Shown here: one piece after another, positions 1 to 7,199 of the stretch | Layout: each line of letters starts with the position of its first letter | Position numbering within the stretch: position 1 is the first letter of the stretch | Assembly (NCBI GenBank): GCA_030145005.1 | Contig: JAQYWJ010000007.1 | Coordinates: 1 to 24,173, forward strand | Reading direction: 5' to 3' | Source of the DNA: Desulfobacter sp. | Lineage (GTDB): Bacteria; Desulfobacterota; Desulfobacteria; Desulfobacterales; Desulfobacteraceae | DNA: 24,173 nt | The notes under the pieces: generated by a model | Seen by the model: only the letters and a program-made list of their open reading frames with translations | Databases searched by the model: none | Told to the model about the DNA's origin: nothing | Program-made: the position numbers and the translations under genes

Positions 1-506
1 AAACGGTCCAGGTCCGATCTATCTTGGATCAAAATCTGCCGGATCACTCTGACATGGGGGGTGAAATGGGATTTGAACCACTCTTTTGCCCTGTCAAGCC
101 GGTGAAAAAATGCCCCCTTCCGGTTAGGCACTTCAAAAATATGGTAACCTATCTTTTTCCACCCCGGGCCGGGCTCGGCATCGAGCACCACAGACTGAAT
201 AAACTCAAAATCCCCTTGTTTGCTCCACAACTCGCCATCCAATTCAAAAGCAGGAAAGTTTTTGATGAACCATGGCGGCGGGTGAAGGGGCAGCCCCTTT
301 CGGGTCAACAGGCGAGTGCCGTCCCAGTATCCCCTTATCCCATCCAGTTTTTCGCTCATTACCCAGCCCTTAATGTCTTCTTTTCCGGTATATGACCGGG
401 CCTTTTGCAAATGTAAATCCTTTGCCTGGCAAAACGTGCAAAAAAAGAAGCTCACCATTGTCCCCATTAAAACAACTTTCCAAATAAGCGGTTTCATCCG
501 CTTCAT
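1..506 (-). CDS. Exported ATP-dependent DNA ligase (LigE-like), 3' end outside window
   Basis: The frame stays open from 506 to the window edge, giving 168 codons with the C-terminus missing. The N-terminus looks like a signal peptide: MKRMKPL, then a hydrophobic stretch, then CQA at about residues 26-28. The ATP-ligase nucleotidyltransferase motif follows: K53-L-D-G-I-R58, where Lys53 would carry AMP. A motif ELDGEL lies at 88-93 and HIFE farther on. Family knowledge: small signal-bearing ligases of this type (Lig E) seal nicks in DNA in the periplasm. An in-frame ATG at 548 forms an ATGA overlap with the stop of the upstream hydrolase gene and has AAGGA 11 bases before it, so translation may start there and add 14 residues. 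I prefer 506 because it leaves a normal short signal-peptide N-region. It is the last visible gene of a minus-strand unit with two lipoprotein genes. Family call is firm; the periplasmic location is inferred. Confidence 0.8.
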   Translation of the reverse strand, partial: MKRMKPLIWKVVLMGTMVSFFFCTFCQAKDLHLQKARSYTGKEDIKGWVMSEKLDGIRGYWDGTRLLTRKGLPLHPPPWFIKNFPAFELDGELWSKQGDFEFIQSVVLDAEPGPGWKKIGYHIFEVPNRKGAFFHRLDRAKEWFKSHFTPHVRVIRQILIQDRSDLDR

Positions 507-544
507 TGCTCGTGTCGTAGCATCCTCTGCTGCCGGCAGGCGGT

Positions 545-1897
545 TCATTTTTCTGATGTTTCCTTATACCAACTCCGCCCCAACTCTTTCCTGATGGCCT
601 TACGGACTTCCTTAATGTAATTAGGGGACATGTAGAACACGCCTTCCAGCTCTGCCGGGCTTAGCCCCCTGAGGTGTGGGGGCAAGTTAGTCCGCAACAG
701 CAAAACGATGTCGCTGCTTGCCCAGGGATGGCGATACCAGTAATGATGTCCGATAATATTGAAGCCCCGGCCGGCCTGATTGAGTGAGAGGTCAATAACT
801 TCGAAATTAATAATCCCTGAAGCTTCGGCAAAAGATATCTCGGCCGCTTCGGCAGTCTCCTCCCCGACCCGCACGCTGCCACCCATATATTTTTCAGCCG
901 CCAGCAAAGCAGGATCATGATCTGAAACGGTCACTACCACCTGGTCGGCTAACGCACTGATCGCAGGCAACCGCTGTTGGAAGGTTTCCAGGGGAACGTC
1001 GGCGGCCGCAAAAACTACGGCTCCGAGACGGAACCTCTCTCTCAGACTGTCCTTATTGAGCTCGGGATGGGCAGAGCGCAATTCGTAAAGCGCCTTCGAG
1101 GCCACTCTCCCTCCGGCGCTGTAGGACAAGAGATTGATATGCTCAGCATTGGTGTACATGGCCAGAAACTCCAAAAAAGACCGCAGTGCCTGGCTGGAGT
1201 TTTTCGCCCGCGACACATCCATACCGAAGAGGTAATAAAGAATATTCTGATGAGAGGGCCAGTCAAAAGCGATACCGACAAAATCACGGCCAGAAAAATG
1301 GTCTATTTCCGCAGTCATCGCAACAGCATTAAGAAAATCGACCTTGGTGCCGTGCACATAAACCAAGATTTCCTTGTCTTGTGCAGTTGCCAGTTGGGTA
1401 TTGATCGCCGATACGAATACTTTCTGTCCCGTTGATAATGGTTGCTTGTCACCGAAGAGGAAGGTGTCATTCAGGGAACCCATTTCATAGACGTTCTGTA
1501 GGGTAATGGGAACAGGGGCTTCCCGCTCTGGTGCAATCGAGGCACGATAGAGATCCTCCCAGTTGAAGTTCTCATCACCAAAACGCAGAGTCGCTTTTCC
1601 AAGACGCAACACCTTATCTTGTTTATTACCATAAGGAAGGGCATTTACTTCCATGTCTTGTGGCTGCCGGTTTGTTCCGTAGAAGACCGTCAGCAAAGTG
1701 TCTCGTCCGGCGTCTTCCAAATGGGCAAACGGATCGATGGCGGCTTCATGATAGATTGCCGGGGTTTCCATGAGGATGAATTCCGGCGTTGCAGTACAAC
1801 CGACAAAAACGATGGCAAGAAACAAAAGCCCCCAGCGGAAGGAAGGTAAAAGCCGAGAACTCTGAGAGTTTATGGACACCTTTGAGAGAGGAAGCAT
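545..1897 (-). CDS. DUF900-type alpha/beta-hydrolase lipoprotein
   Basis: The protein has 450 residues. It begins with a basic N-region and a hydrophobic segment ending in VFVGC at residues 30-34, a slightly non-canonical lipobox, so it is probably a lipoprotein. The body shows DUF900 (alpha/beta hydrolase) hallmarks: TVFYGTNR near residue 70, the oxyanion-hole strand YVHGT, and the nucleophile elbow LSYSAGGR. A late GHHYWYRHP segment may supply the catalytic His. Substrate unknown; the family is annotated as hydrolases of unknown function. The Shine-Dalgarno GAGG lies 8 bases before the ATG and overlaps the TGA of the upstream lipoprotein gene 10 bp away. The stop may overlap an alternative start of the downstream ligase gene. 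The three genes are therefore probably co-transcribed. Family call is good; the reaction is not known. Confidence 0.8.
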   Translation of the reverse strand: MLPLSKVSINSQSSRLLPSFRWGLLFLAIVFVGCTATPEFILMETPAIYHEAAIDPFAHLEDAGRDTLLTVFYGTNRQPQDMEVNALPYGNKQDKVLRLGKATLRFGDENFNWEDLYRASIAPEREAPVPITLQNVYEMGSLNDTFLFGDKQPLSTGQKVFVSAINTQLATAQDKEILVYVHGTKVDFLNAVAMTAEIDHFSGRDFVGIAFDWPSHQNILYYLFGMDVSRAKNSSQALRSFLEFLAMYTNAEHINLLSYSAGGRVASKALYELRSAHPELNKDSLRERFRLGAVVFAAADVPLETFQQRLPAISALADQVVVTVSDHDPALLAAEKYMGGSVRVGEETAEAAEISFAEASGIINFEVIDLSLNQAGRGFNIIGHHYWYRHPWASSDIVLLLRTNLPPHLRGLSPAELEGVFYMSPNYIKEVRKAIRKELGRSWYKETSEK

Positions 1898-1907
1898 AGT
1901 TTAGACC

Positions 1908-3305
1908 TCACGATTTTTTCTTAGGAACCAGTCTTAGGAACCAGCGCTCAGCCAGAAAGCGATAGATCAAGGCGACGCCAAGAGCACCAGCCAGGGCCAA
2001 AAGGATGAGGATGGCTGCGAGCACAAACGCCCGGTCGATCAGTTTCTGCTCTTCGTTTTTAACGTTTTTCAGTAGTTGCTGAATATGGGGAGCGGCGGCT
2101 TCCATGTCCTCTGGTGAGACAAAGCCATCAAGGTTGTCGAGCAGCAGGTTGAACTCCTTGGCGACCTCTTGGATTTGTATTGCCAACTGTGTTGCTCCCT
2201 GGATAACATTGTCATCGCTGTTGCTTAAAACGCCTTCACCTCCTGTGTCCTCGACAAGCTCATCAATGGCCAAGACAAGTGCCGAATAATCCTGAGCGGT
2301 TTTTGATCCAACTTCGAGGGTTGTCTGCACGCGAGACAGCAAATCCCTGATGCTGTTCTCCTTTGCCGTGAACTCATTGATCCAGATCGCTCTTTCTTCT
2401 TTTAACAACGTGCTGAAATACTTGAGCACCAGCTCTCTTTCGGCGGCAAAATTCTGAGGTAGCAACTCGAGCGTTCGGCTTGTTTGGGCCGCGGTTTTTT
2501 GCAGTTCACTGAAATCTCCAACCAGCTGGTAAACCAAGGGGTTCTCCGTCAACTGGTCAATCAACAGTTCAGTCTGCAGCGTGATCAAGCGTGGCATCCG
2601 CTCACCCAAAAACAGCGCACGGTCTGCGACCAACATGGCTTCATCGACTTTCAGGAGCGTCTGGCTGAGCGAGGCCAGCAACCCCTGGGATTCCTCGGAA
2701 AAGGGATGAACGGGGCGGCCGCGTGCTGTAGAAAAGTCCTTCAAACGAACATCTGACACATACCATTGGTTGGGATGTTCCTGCTGCCACCGGTCAATGA
2801 TTGCGAGCACGGTGTCTTGCTGCTGTTCAGAAAGCACCATCGCCGCCAGTTGCCAGACCTCCTCCTCTAGTCGTCGGTATGCCGCAAGCAAGGGCTTGCC
2901 CGCAGGGCCATAGACTTCGGGCACCCAGTAGGTTTCCGTAGCCTTATGACCCAGGCGAATAAAGGTGATCATATCCAGAAGGCTGGCGACGGGGCTTGGT
3001 TGGGCAGCGATGCTGATGGCTGAAGAGGTGTAAAGAAGTTTATTGTACTCGACCGCAAGCTTTTTCTCGGGGGGCAAATCTGAACGATGGAGTTCGTCCA
3101 TGGCTTGCCAGATAACCATCGCATACTGGTCCGAAAAAGCCATAACTTCGGCTTGAAGTTGGCGCTCTGTCACTCCTGCAGATGAGGCAAAAAGCCCGTC
3201 GGTCTGAACTGCCGGGTTGGTTTGTCCCTGGAATGGTTGGATACATGAGGCAAGCAATAGTAGTGAAATGAAATATAAAAACAGCCTTATAAATCTTTTT
3301 ATCAT
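1908..3305 (-). CDS. Lipoprotein with large alpha-helical domain and C-terminal membrane helix, function unknown
   Basis: I do not recognise this family. The ATG at 3305 is chosen over the one at 3317 because GGAG sits 6 bases before it, whereas the upstream ATG has no ribosome binding site. From 3305 the protein has 465 residues. It begins MIKRF with a hydrophobic stretch and the lipobox LLASC, followed by I-Q (no Asp at +2, consistent with outer-membrane sorting). The middle is rich in Leu, Glu, Gln and Lys and looks mostly helical or coiled-coil. Near the C-terminus a run of about 20 hydrophobic residues (AAILILLALAGALGVAL) is followed by basic residues and ends VPKKKS. An N-terminal lipid anchor plus a C-terminal transmembrane helix is an unusual topology. 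It is the first gene of the unit with the DUF900 lipoprotein and the exported ligase. Confidence 0.7.
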   Translation of the reverse strand: MIKRFIRLFLYFISLLLLASCIQPFQGQTNPAVQTDGLFASSAGVTERQLQAEVMAFSDQYAMVIWQAMDELHRSDLPPEKKLAVEYNKLLYTSSAISIAAQPSPVASLLDMITFIRLGHKATETYWVPEVYGPAGKPLLAAYRRLEEEVWQLAAMVLSEQQQDTVLAIIDRWQQEHPNQWYVSDVRLKDFSTARGRPVHPFSEESQGLLASLSQTLLKVDEAMLVADRALFLGERMPRLITLQTELLIDQLTENPLVYQLVGDFSELQKTAAQTSRTLELLPQNFAAERELVLKYFSTLLKEERAIWINEFTAKENSIRDLLSRVQTTLEVGSKTAQDYSALVLAIDELVEDTGGEGVLSNSDDNVIQGATQLAIQIQEVAKEFNLLLDNLDGFVSPEDMEAAAPHIQQLLKNVKNEEQKLIDRAFVLAAILILLALAGALGVALIYRFLAERWFLRLVPKKKS

Positions 3306-3653
3306 CAAAATCTCCATGGGGAGAAGTTAAATCTTTATTGACTATCTTACACAATAAACTCTCAGAGACAGTTGTGCCACCGGGCCGATCCGAGATGTCC
3401 TCTGCTTATGCTATACTTACTGCGTTTGAATGACCCATTTTTCAAACAAGCAGACCTATACCCACACGCTTAAATCCAGGATCACGAAAGAGTCAAAAAG
3501 GCCGCTCGATTTATAATGATTTGGGATGGTTCCGTCTTGTGGTTTAACGTATCGCGGCCACAAACAGTATAGAAACGATTCAATCGTTTCAATAATATAT
3601 TGTCTTTTCAATAAAATCAATCAGTACAACAGGGCAAACGCATTAAAATTTTT
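3306..3653. other. Intergenic region upstream of lipoprotein operon
   Basis: No supportable gene in these 348 bases. The region is AT-rich toward 3600-3650 and holds the candidate promoter/palindrome listed separately. It ends at the IS6-like inverted repeat. Confidence 0.6.
3566..3592 (-). promoter_or_regulatory. Candidate promoter overlapped by a perfect palindrome
   Basis: A perfect dyad of 9-base arms around one central base, GAAACGATT-C-AATCGTTTC, lies at 3572-3590. On the minus strand it sits between TTGAAA (3592-3587) and TATACT (3571-3566). That pair would make a sigma-70 promoter with a short 15-bp spacer, and the dyad would be an operator covering it. The operon start at 3305 would then have a leader of about 255 nt. 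The palindrome is plain to see; the promoter role is inference. Confidence 0.35.
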
Positions 3654-4155
3654 GGTTGTGTTGCAAAAAATTTTTCGGGTTAAAGAAGGGCTTTGATTGG
3701 ATCCTTTTTACGTGGCAAGCTCAAACAGATTTTCGATGAATTTGATCTGATTTTTAACATCTCCTTTTTTAACCCCTTCAACCTGTTCCTTTCGAATCAT
3801 GTGCATCGTCTCATACCCCCTGAGCGTCCTCCAAGCCGTGTGAAAGGATTGAAAGCCGAGGCCGGGTTTAACCCGCCGCTTGATAAACCGATGATCCTGT
3901 TCAACGATATTGTTCAAGTACTTGATTTGTCTGACTTCACAAGCTTCCGGAAGGAATCCTTCCTCTTTGAGTTCCTTGATCGCTGCAGGATAAGCGGGGT
4001 TCTTATCAACCGTAATTACCCGGGGTGTTTACGTATGTGAGGATTTTAAGGCTTTCCTGAAAAACCGTTTGGCAGCTTTGGTATCTCTTCTCGCGCGCAG
4101 TATGAAATCGATTGTATTTCCTTGAGAATCAACCGCTTTACCTCGGTTCGAGTTC
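3654..4155 (-). mobile_element. Remnant of an IS6-family insertion sequence
   Basis: About 500 bp remain of an element that is usually near 800 bp. One end is intact-looking: GGTTGTGTTGCAAA at 3654-3667, close to the usual IS6-family terminal repeat (IS26: GGCACTGTTGCAAA). It sits 40 bp beyond the transposase stop, as expected. The transposase 3' half follows. The 5' half and the other inverted repeat are missing; recognisable coding similarity stops near 4150. The element is therefore dead and marks an old insertion and deletion beside nifV. Confidence 0.7.
3708..4155 (-). pseudogene. IS6-family transposase, 5'-truncated and interrupted by a stop
   Basis: The minus-strand reading contains typical IS6 DDE transposase segments. 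KAVDSQGNTIDF is followed by RRDTKAAKRFF, then VITVDKNPAYP with the second catalytic Asp, then YLNNIVEQDHRFIKRR with the final Glu, then a C-terminal WRTLRGYE and MHMIRK. A TAA codon at 4031-4029 breaks the frame between the first and second of these blocks. The N-terminal helix-turn-helix part is absent. The stop at 3708 matches the family C-terminus. The family is clear from the motif order; the gene is non-functional. Confidence 0.8.
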
Positions 4156-4242
4156 GTTCATAATGTCGGTAAGCGTGGAAAATCCCTATTGCACTCACTG
4201 ATTGAGGTGGTAATCAAGTAAGACCCCAAAACGCGACAGGAG

Positions 4243-4277
4243 CCTAATTTTACTGCCATGCCCTAAGGGCCATGCAC
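4243..4277. repeat. Short palindromic repeat, related to copies near 21.8 kb
   Basis: CATGCCC-TAA-GGG-C-CATG at 4256-4274 can fold into a stem with one bulged base. The 13-mer TAAGGGCCATGCA (4264-4276) recurs exactly at 21815-21827, and the neighbouring ATTTTA...CCATG...CCCTAA pattern resembles the repeats at 21774-21866. It may be a dispersed short palindromic element; only the identity of the 13-mer is firm. Confidence 0.4.
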
Positions 4278-4281
4278 CTTT

Positions 4282-4330
4282 CACCAACATTACAGAACAT
4301 AAAGTCATAAGGATTTCTGCAATGTTGGTG
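4282..4330 (-). terminator. Stem-loop just after nifV, likely end of nif operon
   Basis: Sixteen-base arms, CACCAACATTACAGAA (4282-4297) and its complement at 4315-4330, match at 15 of 16 positions around a 17-base loop. The stem begins 8 bases past the nifV stop in the direction of transcription. No T-tract follows, so it may be a 3'-end protecting hairpin rather than a classic intrinsic terminator. Confidence 0.55.
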
Positions 4331-4337
4331 TTAAGAG

Positions 4338-5483
4338 TTATTGTATAGCGCACAATGTCCGGCGATAGATGGATTCAAGCAGTTCCGGGGTTACGGGCTT
4401 GTTTCCTGCGGCTGCCGCCGCCCTGACCTGGGGCAGCAAACTTTGGGCAGCATCGGCATCAATGTTGATATTGCGGTGGGCCAGTGCATGTTTTATGGCG
4501 GCCGAACCTGAATGCACTCCTAAAACCATCTGCCTTGGGTGGCGCCGGCCCACCTGTTCAGGGTCATATAACTCATAGGATCGTGTATCTTTCAACAGGC
4601 CGGCGCAGTGAATGCCGGATTCATGGGAAAATATCCGTGACCCCACAATGGGTTTGTCCGCATGGATCTGCTGTCCTGAAAATGTTGCCACTGTATTGCA
4701 TAGCCGGGCAAGCCCTGACAGGCGCATATTACTTTTTTTTGCACCAATGCCGAACAGGGCCATGGCCGTTTCTTCAAGGGGGGCATTGCCTGCCCGCTCC
4801 CCGAGTCCGTTCACCGTGACACTGATGGCCTTGGCGCCTGCATCCACGGCAGACACGGCATTGGCCGTGGCCATGCCAAGATCGTTGTGTCCGTGAAATT
4901 CCAGGGCCAACCCGGGAAGACGGATTAAAAGGGTCTCTACCATATCCATGAGTGCGGACGGAGTAATCATGCCCACGGTATCGGCAAGCCGTACCCGGTG
5001 GACGCCTAATCCGATGGATTCCCGGCAGAACCGTAAAAGAAAATCCATGTCCGTGCGGGTGGCATCCTGGGCGCCCACGGAGACCTGGTCAAAATAGTGT
5101 CTTGCGAACCGTACGGTTTCATCCAGGGTATCAAGCACCCACGCCTCATTTTTCTCAAAGGTCTTGAGCAGAATGGATGATGTGGGGAAACTGATGTGCA
5201 CCCCGGGGGTGTTGCAGCCAATCGCCAGTTCGATATCTTTTTTGACCGCCCTGCACCAGCAGGTGAGCATGCTGGGCAGGTTCAACCGGGCAATGGCTTC
5301 AATTTCCCTGCATGCAAACTCGCCCATGGCAGGGATGCCCACTTCAATCTCGTCAACGCCGCATTCGGCAAGCCGGCACGCAATGGTCAATTTTTCCAGG
5401 GGCCTGAAAAAGACACCCGGGGCCTGTTCCCCGTCCCGAAGAGTGGTGTCCACCATCCATACCCGCACATCATGGGTTTTCAT
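4338..5483 (-). CDS. nifV: Homocitrate synthase NifV
   Basis: The 381-residue product has the length and motifs of NifV: D12-T-T-L-R-D-G-E-Q20 at the start of the TIM barrel, a late-barrel FHGHND with metal-binding His197 and His199, and NGLGERAGN after it. It condenses acetyl-CoA with 2-oxoglutarate to give R-homocitrate, the organic ligand of FeMo-co. The related isopropylmalate synthase is the main alternative. The short length without a regulatory C-terminal domain and the nif context favour NifV. Its ATG overlaps the TAA of the upstream ferredoxin gene (TAATG), implying translational coupling. It is the last gene of the nif operon, followed by a stem-loop. Confidence 0.93.
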   Translation of the reverse strand: MKTHDVRVWMVDTTLRDGEQAPGVFFRPLEKLTIACRLAECGVDEIEVGIPAMGEFACREIEAIARLNLPSMLTCWCRAVKKDIELAIGCNTPGVHISFPTSSILLKTFEKNEAWVLDTLDETVRFARHYFDQVSVGAQDATRTDMDFLLRFCRESIGLGVHRVRLADTVGMITPSALMDMVETLLIRLPGLALEFHGHNDLGMATANAVSAVDAGAKAISVTVNGLGERAGNAPLEETAMALFGIGAKKSNMRLSGLARLCNTVATFSGQQIHADKPIVGSRIFSHESGIHCAGLLKDTRSYELYDPEQVGRRHPRQMVLGVHSGSAAIKHALAHRNINIDADAAQSLLPQVRAAAAAGNKPVTPELLESIYRRTLCAIQ

Positions 5484-5788
5484 TACAGTACGTAGTCCTC
5501 TGCAATCTCGCCGTCTTCCATGGCATCTAAAATGGCGTCAATGGCCTCTTCGTTCTCCACGTTTCCATACCAGATATTATCCGGATAAATCACCATGACA
5601 GGACCGTCATCACACTGTTTCAGGCAGCAGGTGGAAGAGATCAGCACCTCTTCGAGCCCTCTGTCAATCACTTCATTTTCAATATAGGCCATGAAATCTC
5701 CGGACCCTTTTCTGTGGCATTTGCCTTTAGTTTCTCCACTGGGACGGAAACTTGAGCAGACGAGGATGTGTTTTTCAGGTTTATTCAT
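5483..5788 (-). CDS. Thioredoxin-like [2Fe-2S] ferredoxin of the nif operon
   Basis: The ATG at 5788 is preceded by AAGGAG seven bases upstream, giving 101 residues starting MNKPEKH. A longer TTG start at 5803 would put the ribosome binding site inside the gene. Cys11, Cys24, Cys55 and Cys59 fit the C-x(12)-C...C-x3-C arrangement of thioredoxin-fold [2Fe-2S] ferredoxins; Cys54 is an extra one (TCCLKQC). The C-terminus is very acidic, as in electron carriers that dock to basic partners. Its place between nifB and nifV suggests a role in nitrogenase electron supply or cofactor assembly. The specific partner is not shown by the sequence. Confidence 0.85.
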   Translation of the reverse strand: MNKPEKHILVCSSFRPSGETKGKCHRKGSGDFMAYIENEVIDRGLEEVLISSTCCLKQCDDGPVMVIYPDNIWYGNVENEEAIDAILDAMEDGEIAEDYVL

Positions 5789-5856
5789 TTTTTTCTCCTT
5801 CAAGATTTCATTCTTTTAATTGGTTGCTCTTAAATAGTATTTGGTTCAAAAATAAG

Positions 5857-7170
5857 TTACATACAACCGGTGCCGGTTCCTCGGCACTCCCCGCAAGCGG
5901 TCTGTGCCCGGACGATCAGATGGTTTAACGACTCCCCCTTTTTAAGCGCCACGAGTACAAGATCAATCATGCCGTTGACCTCATGGATGGTAAATCCCAT
6001 GGTGCCCATAATTTTTTTAGGCGTATCCCCGGCACCGGACACGAGAATGGTGTGACAATCTTTAATGGTCCGGGCAAGGTTCTGCCATCTGGCATCCCCG
6101 CCGCCGGGTTTAGGCAAGGTTCTTGTTTCCACAAATTCCGGTGTTTCCCGGTTTAAGTCATAGATGTGTAATTCCGTGGCCTCACCCAGGTGCTGGTTGA
6201 TCAACGCACCTTCCCGGGTGGCCAGGGCCACATACGGCCTTGGCGCGGGGGTGGTCCCACAGGTATCTGCAACCGGATCCTCATGGCAATACTTCGGGGT
6301 ACTGGGAAAAGGGACAGGGGCAGTAGCATGGTATGTCAGTCGATCCATGAGTTTCTGATTCAAGGGATCGTCCAGCAGACCCACGGCATCGGCCCGGCAG
6401 CGTTTACAATGTGTCATCTGGGGTACAAAAACCTTGGCTGCTTTTCTAATTGTCTTGACCAGATCTTTACCCGGCTCTGCCATGTTCTCAAAATTTGCGC
6501 CTTTGGTGGGGAAATAGGGCATGCAGTTGAAGATATCCACGCCCATTTCACCCATTTTTTTGGCCACATCTGTCATATGGTCGTCATTGATGCCGGGCAA
6601 AAGAATGGAATTGACCTTGACCATGATATTGCGTTCCTTAAGGCCTTTAACGGCGGCAAGCTGGCGCTCTAAAAGCAGTCCTGCACCCTGGGCCGGACCC
6701 ACGGACCGTTTGCCGTCCCTGACCCAGGAATAAATCTTTGCGCCGATGTCAGGGTCCACCGCATTGATGGTGATGCTCACATGGGTGGTATTGACGGCTT
6801 TGAGTTCATCCAGGTAGGGATGGATGTTCATGCCGTTGGTGGCCACGCACAGCAGCATTTCCGGATAGGCGGCACGCACCCTGGTCAAGGTTTCCATGGT
6901 TTTGTCGCCGTTGGCAAAGGGATCGCCCGGGCCTGCAATGCCCACCACAGCGGTGTTGGGTTTTGCCTCAACCACGTCTGCCAGGTAGGCCATGGCCTGG
7001 TCCGGGCTTAAAATGGAGGAGGTGACCCCGGGGCGGCTTTCATTGACACAATCAAACTTTCTGTTACAAAAATTGCACTGGATATTACAGGCCGGCGCAA
7101 CCGGAAGGTGGACACGACCGAAATCCTTGCAGGATTTTTTATTAAAACAGGGGTGGTTATCTAAGTTCAT
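5857..7170 (-). CDS. nifB: NifB, FeMo-co core synthase with C-terminal NifX-like domain
   Basis: The ATG at 7170 has AAGGA eight bases upstream and gives 437 residues beginning MNLDNHPCF, the usual NifB start; the longer TTG frame is rejected. The radical-SAM cysteines are Cys28, Cys32 and Cys35 (ACNIQCNFCNRKFDC), followed by the NifB signature CVNESRPGV. From about residue 312 a NifX/dinitrogenase-cofactor-binding domain begins (PYVALATREG). The end is Cys-rich: CGECRGTGTGC. NifB uses SAM to fuse two [4Fe-4S] clusters, with carbide insertion, into NifB-co, which NifEN matures. The fused NifX-like domain may carry NifB-co, which fits the lack of a separate nifX here. It lies 29 bp below nifN and 68 bp before the ferredoxin gene. 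Confidence 0.95.
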   Translation of the reverse strand: MNLDNHPCFNKKSCKDFGRVHLPVAPACNIQCNFCNRKFDCVNESRPGVTSSILSPDQAMAYLADVVEAKPNTAVVGIAGPGDPFANGDKTMETLTRVRAAYPEMLLCVATNGMNIHPYLDELKAVNTTHVSITINAVDPDIGAKIYSWVRDGKRSVGPAQGAGLLLERQLAAVKGLKERNIMVKVNSILLPGINDDHMTDVAKKMGEMGVDIFNCMPYFPTKGANFENMAEPGKDLVKTIRKAAKVFVPQMTHCKRCRADAVGLLDDPLNQKLMDRLTYHATAPVPFPSTPKYCHEDPVADTCGTTPAPRPYVALATREGALINQHLGEATELHIYDLNRETPEFVETRTLPKPGGGDARWQNLARTIKDCHTILVSGAGDTPKKIMGTMGFTIHEVNGMIDLVLVALKKGESLNHLIVRAQTACGECRGTGTGCM

Positions 7171-7199
7171 TTTAATTTTCCTTACACTCAATGGTCGAG

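Noticed and set aside
3693..4040. Plus-strand open frame in the IS6 remnant
   Set aside because: Antisense to the clear transposase sequence on the minus strand.
7171..7191. TTG-started N-terminal extension of NifB (and similar ones for the ferredoxin, NifN and MetAP)
   Set aside because: ATG codons with a proper ribosome binding site or coupling overlap, matching family N-termini, lie just downstream.
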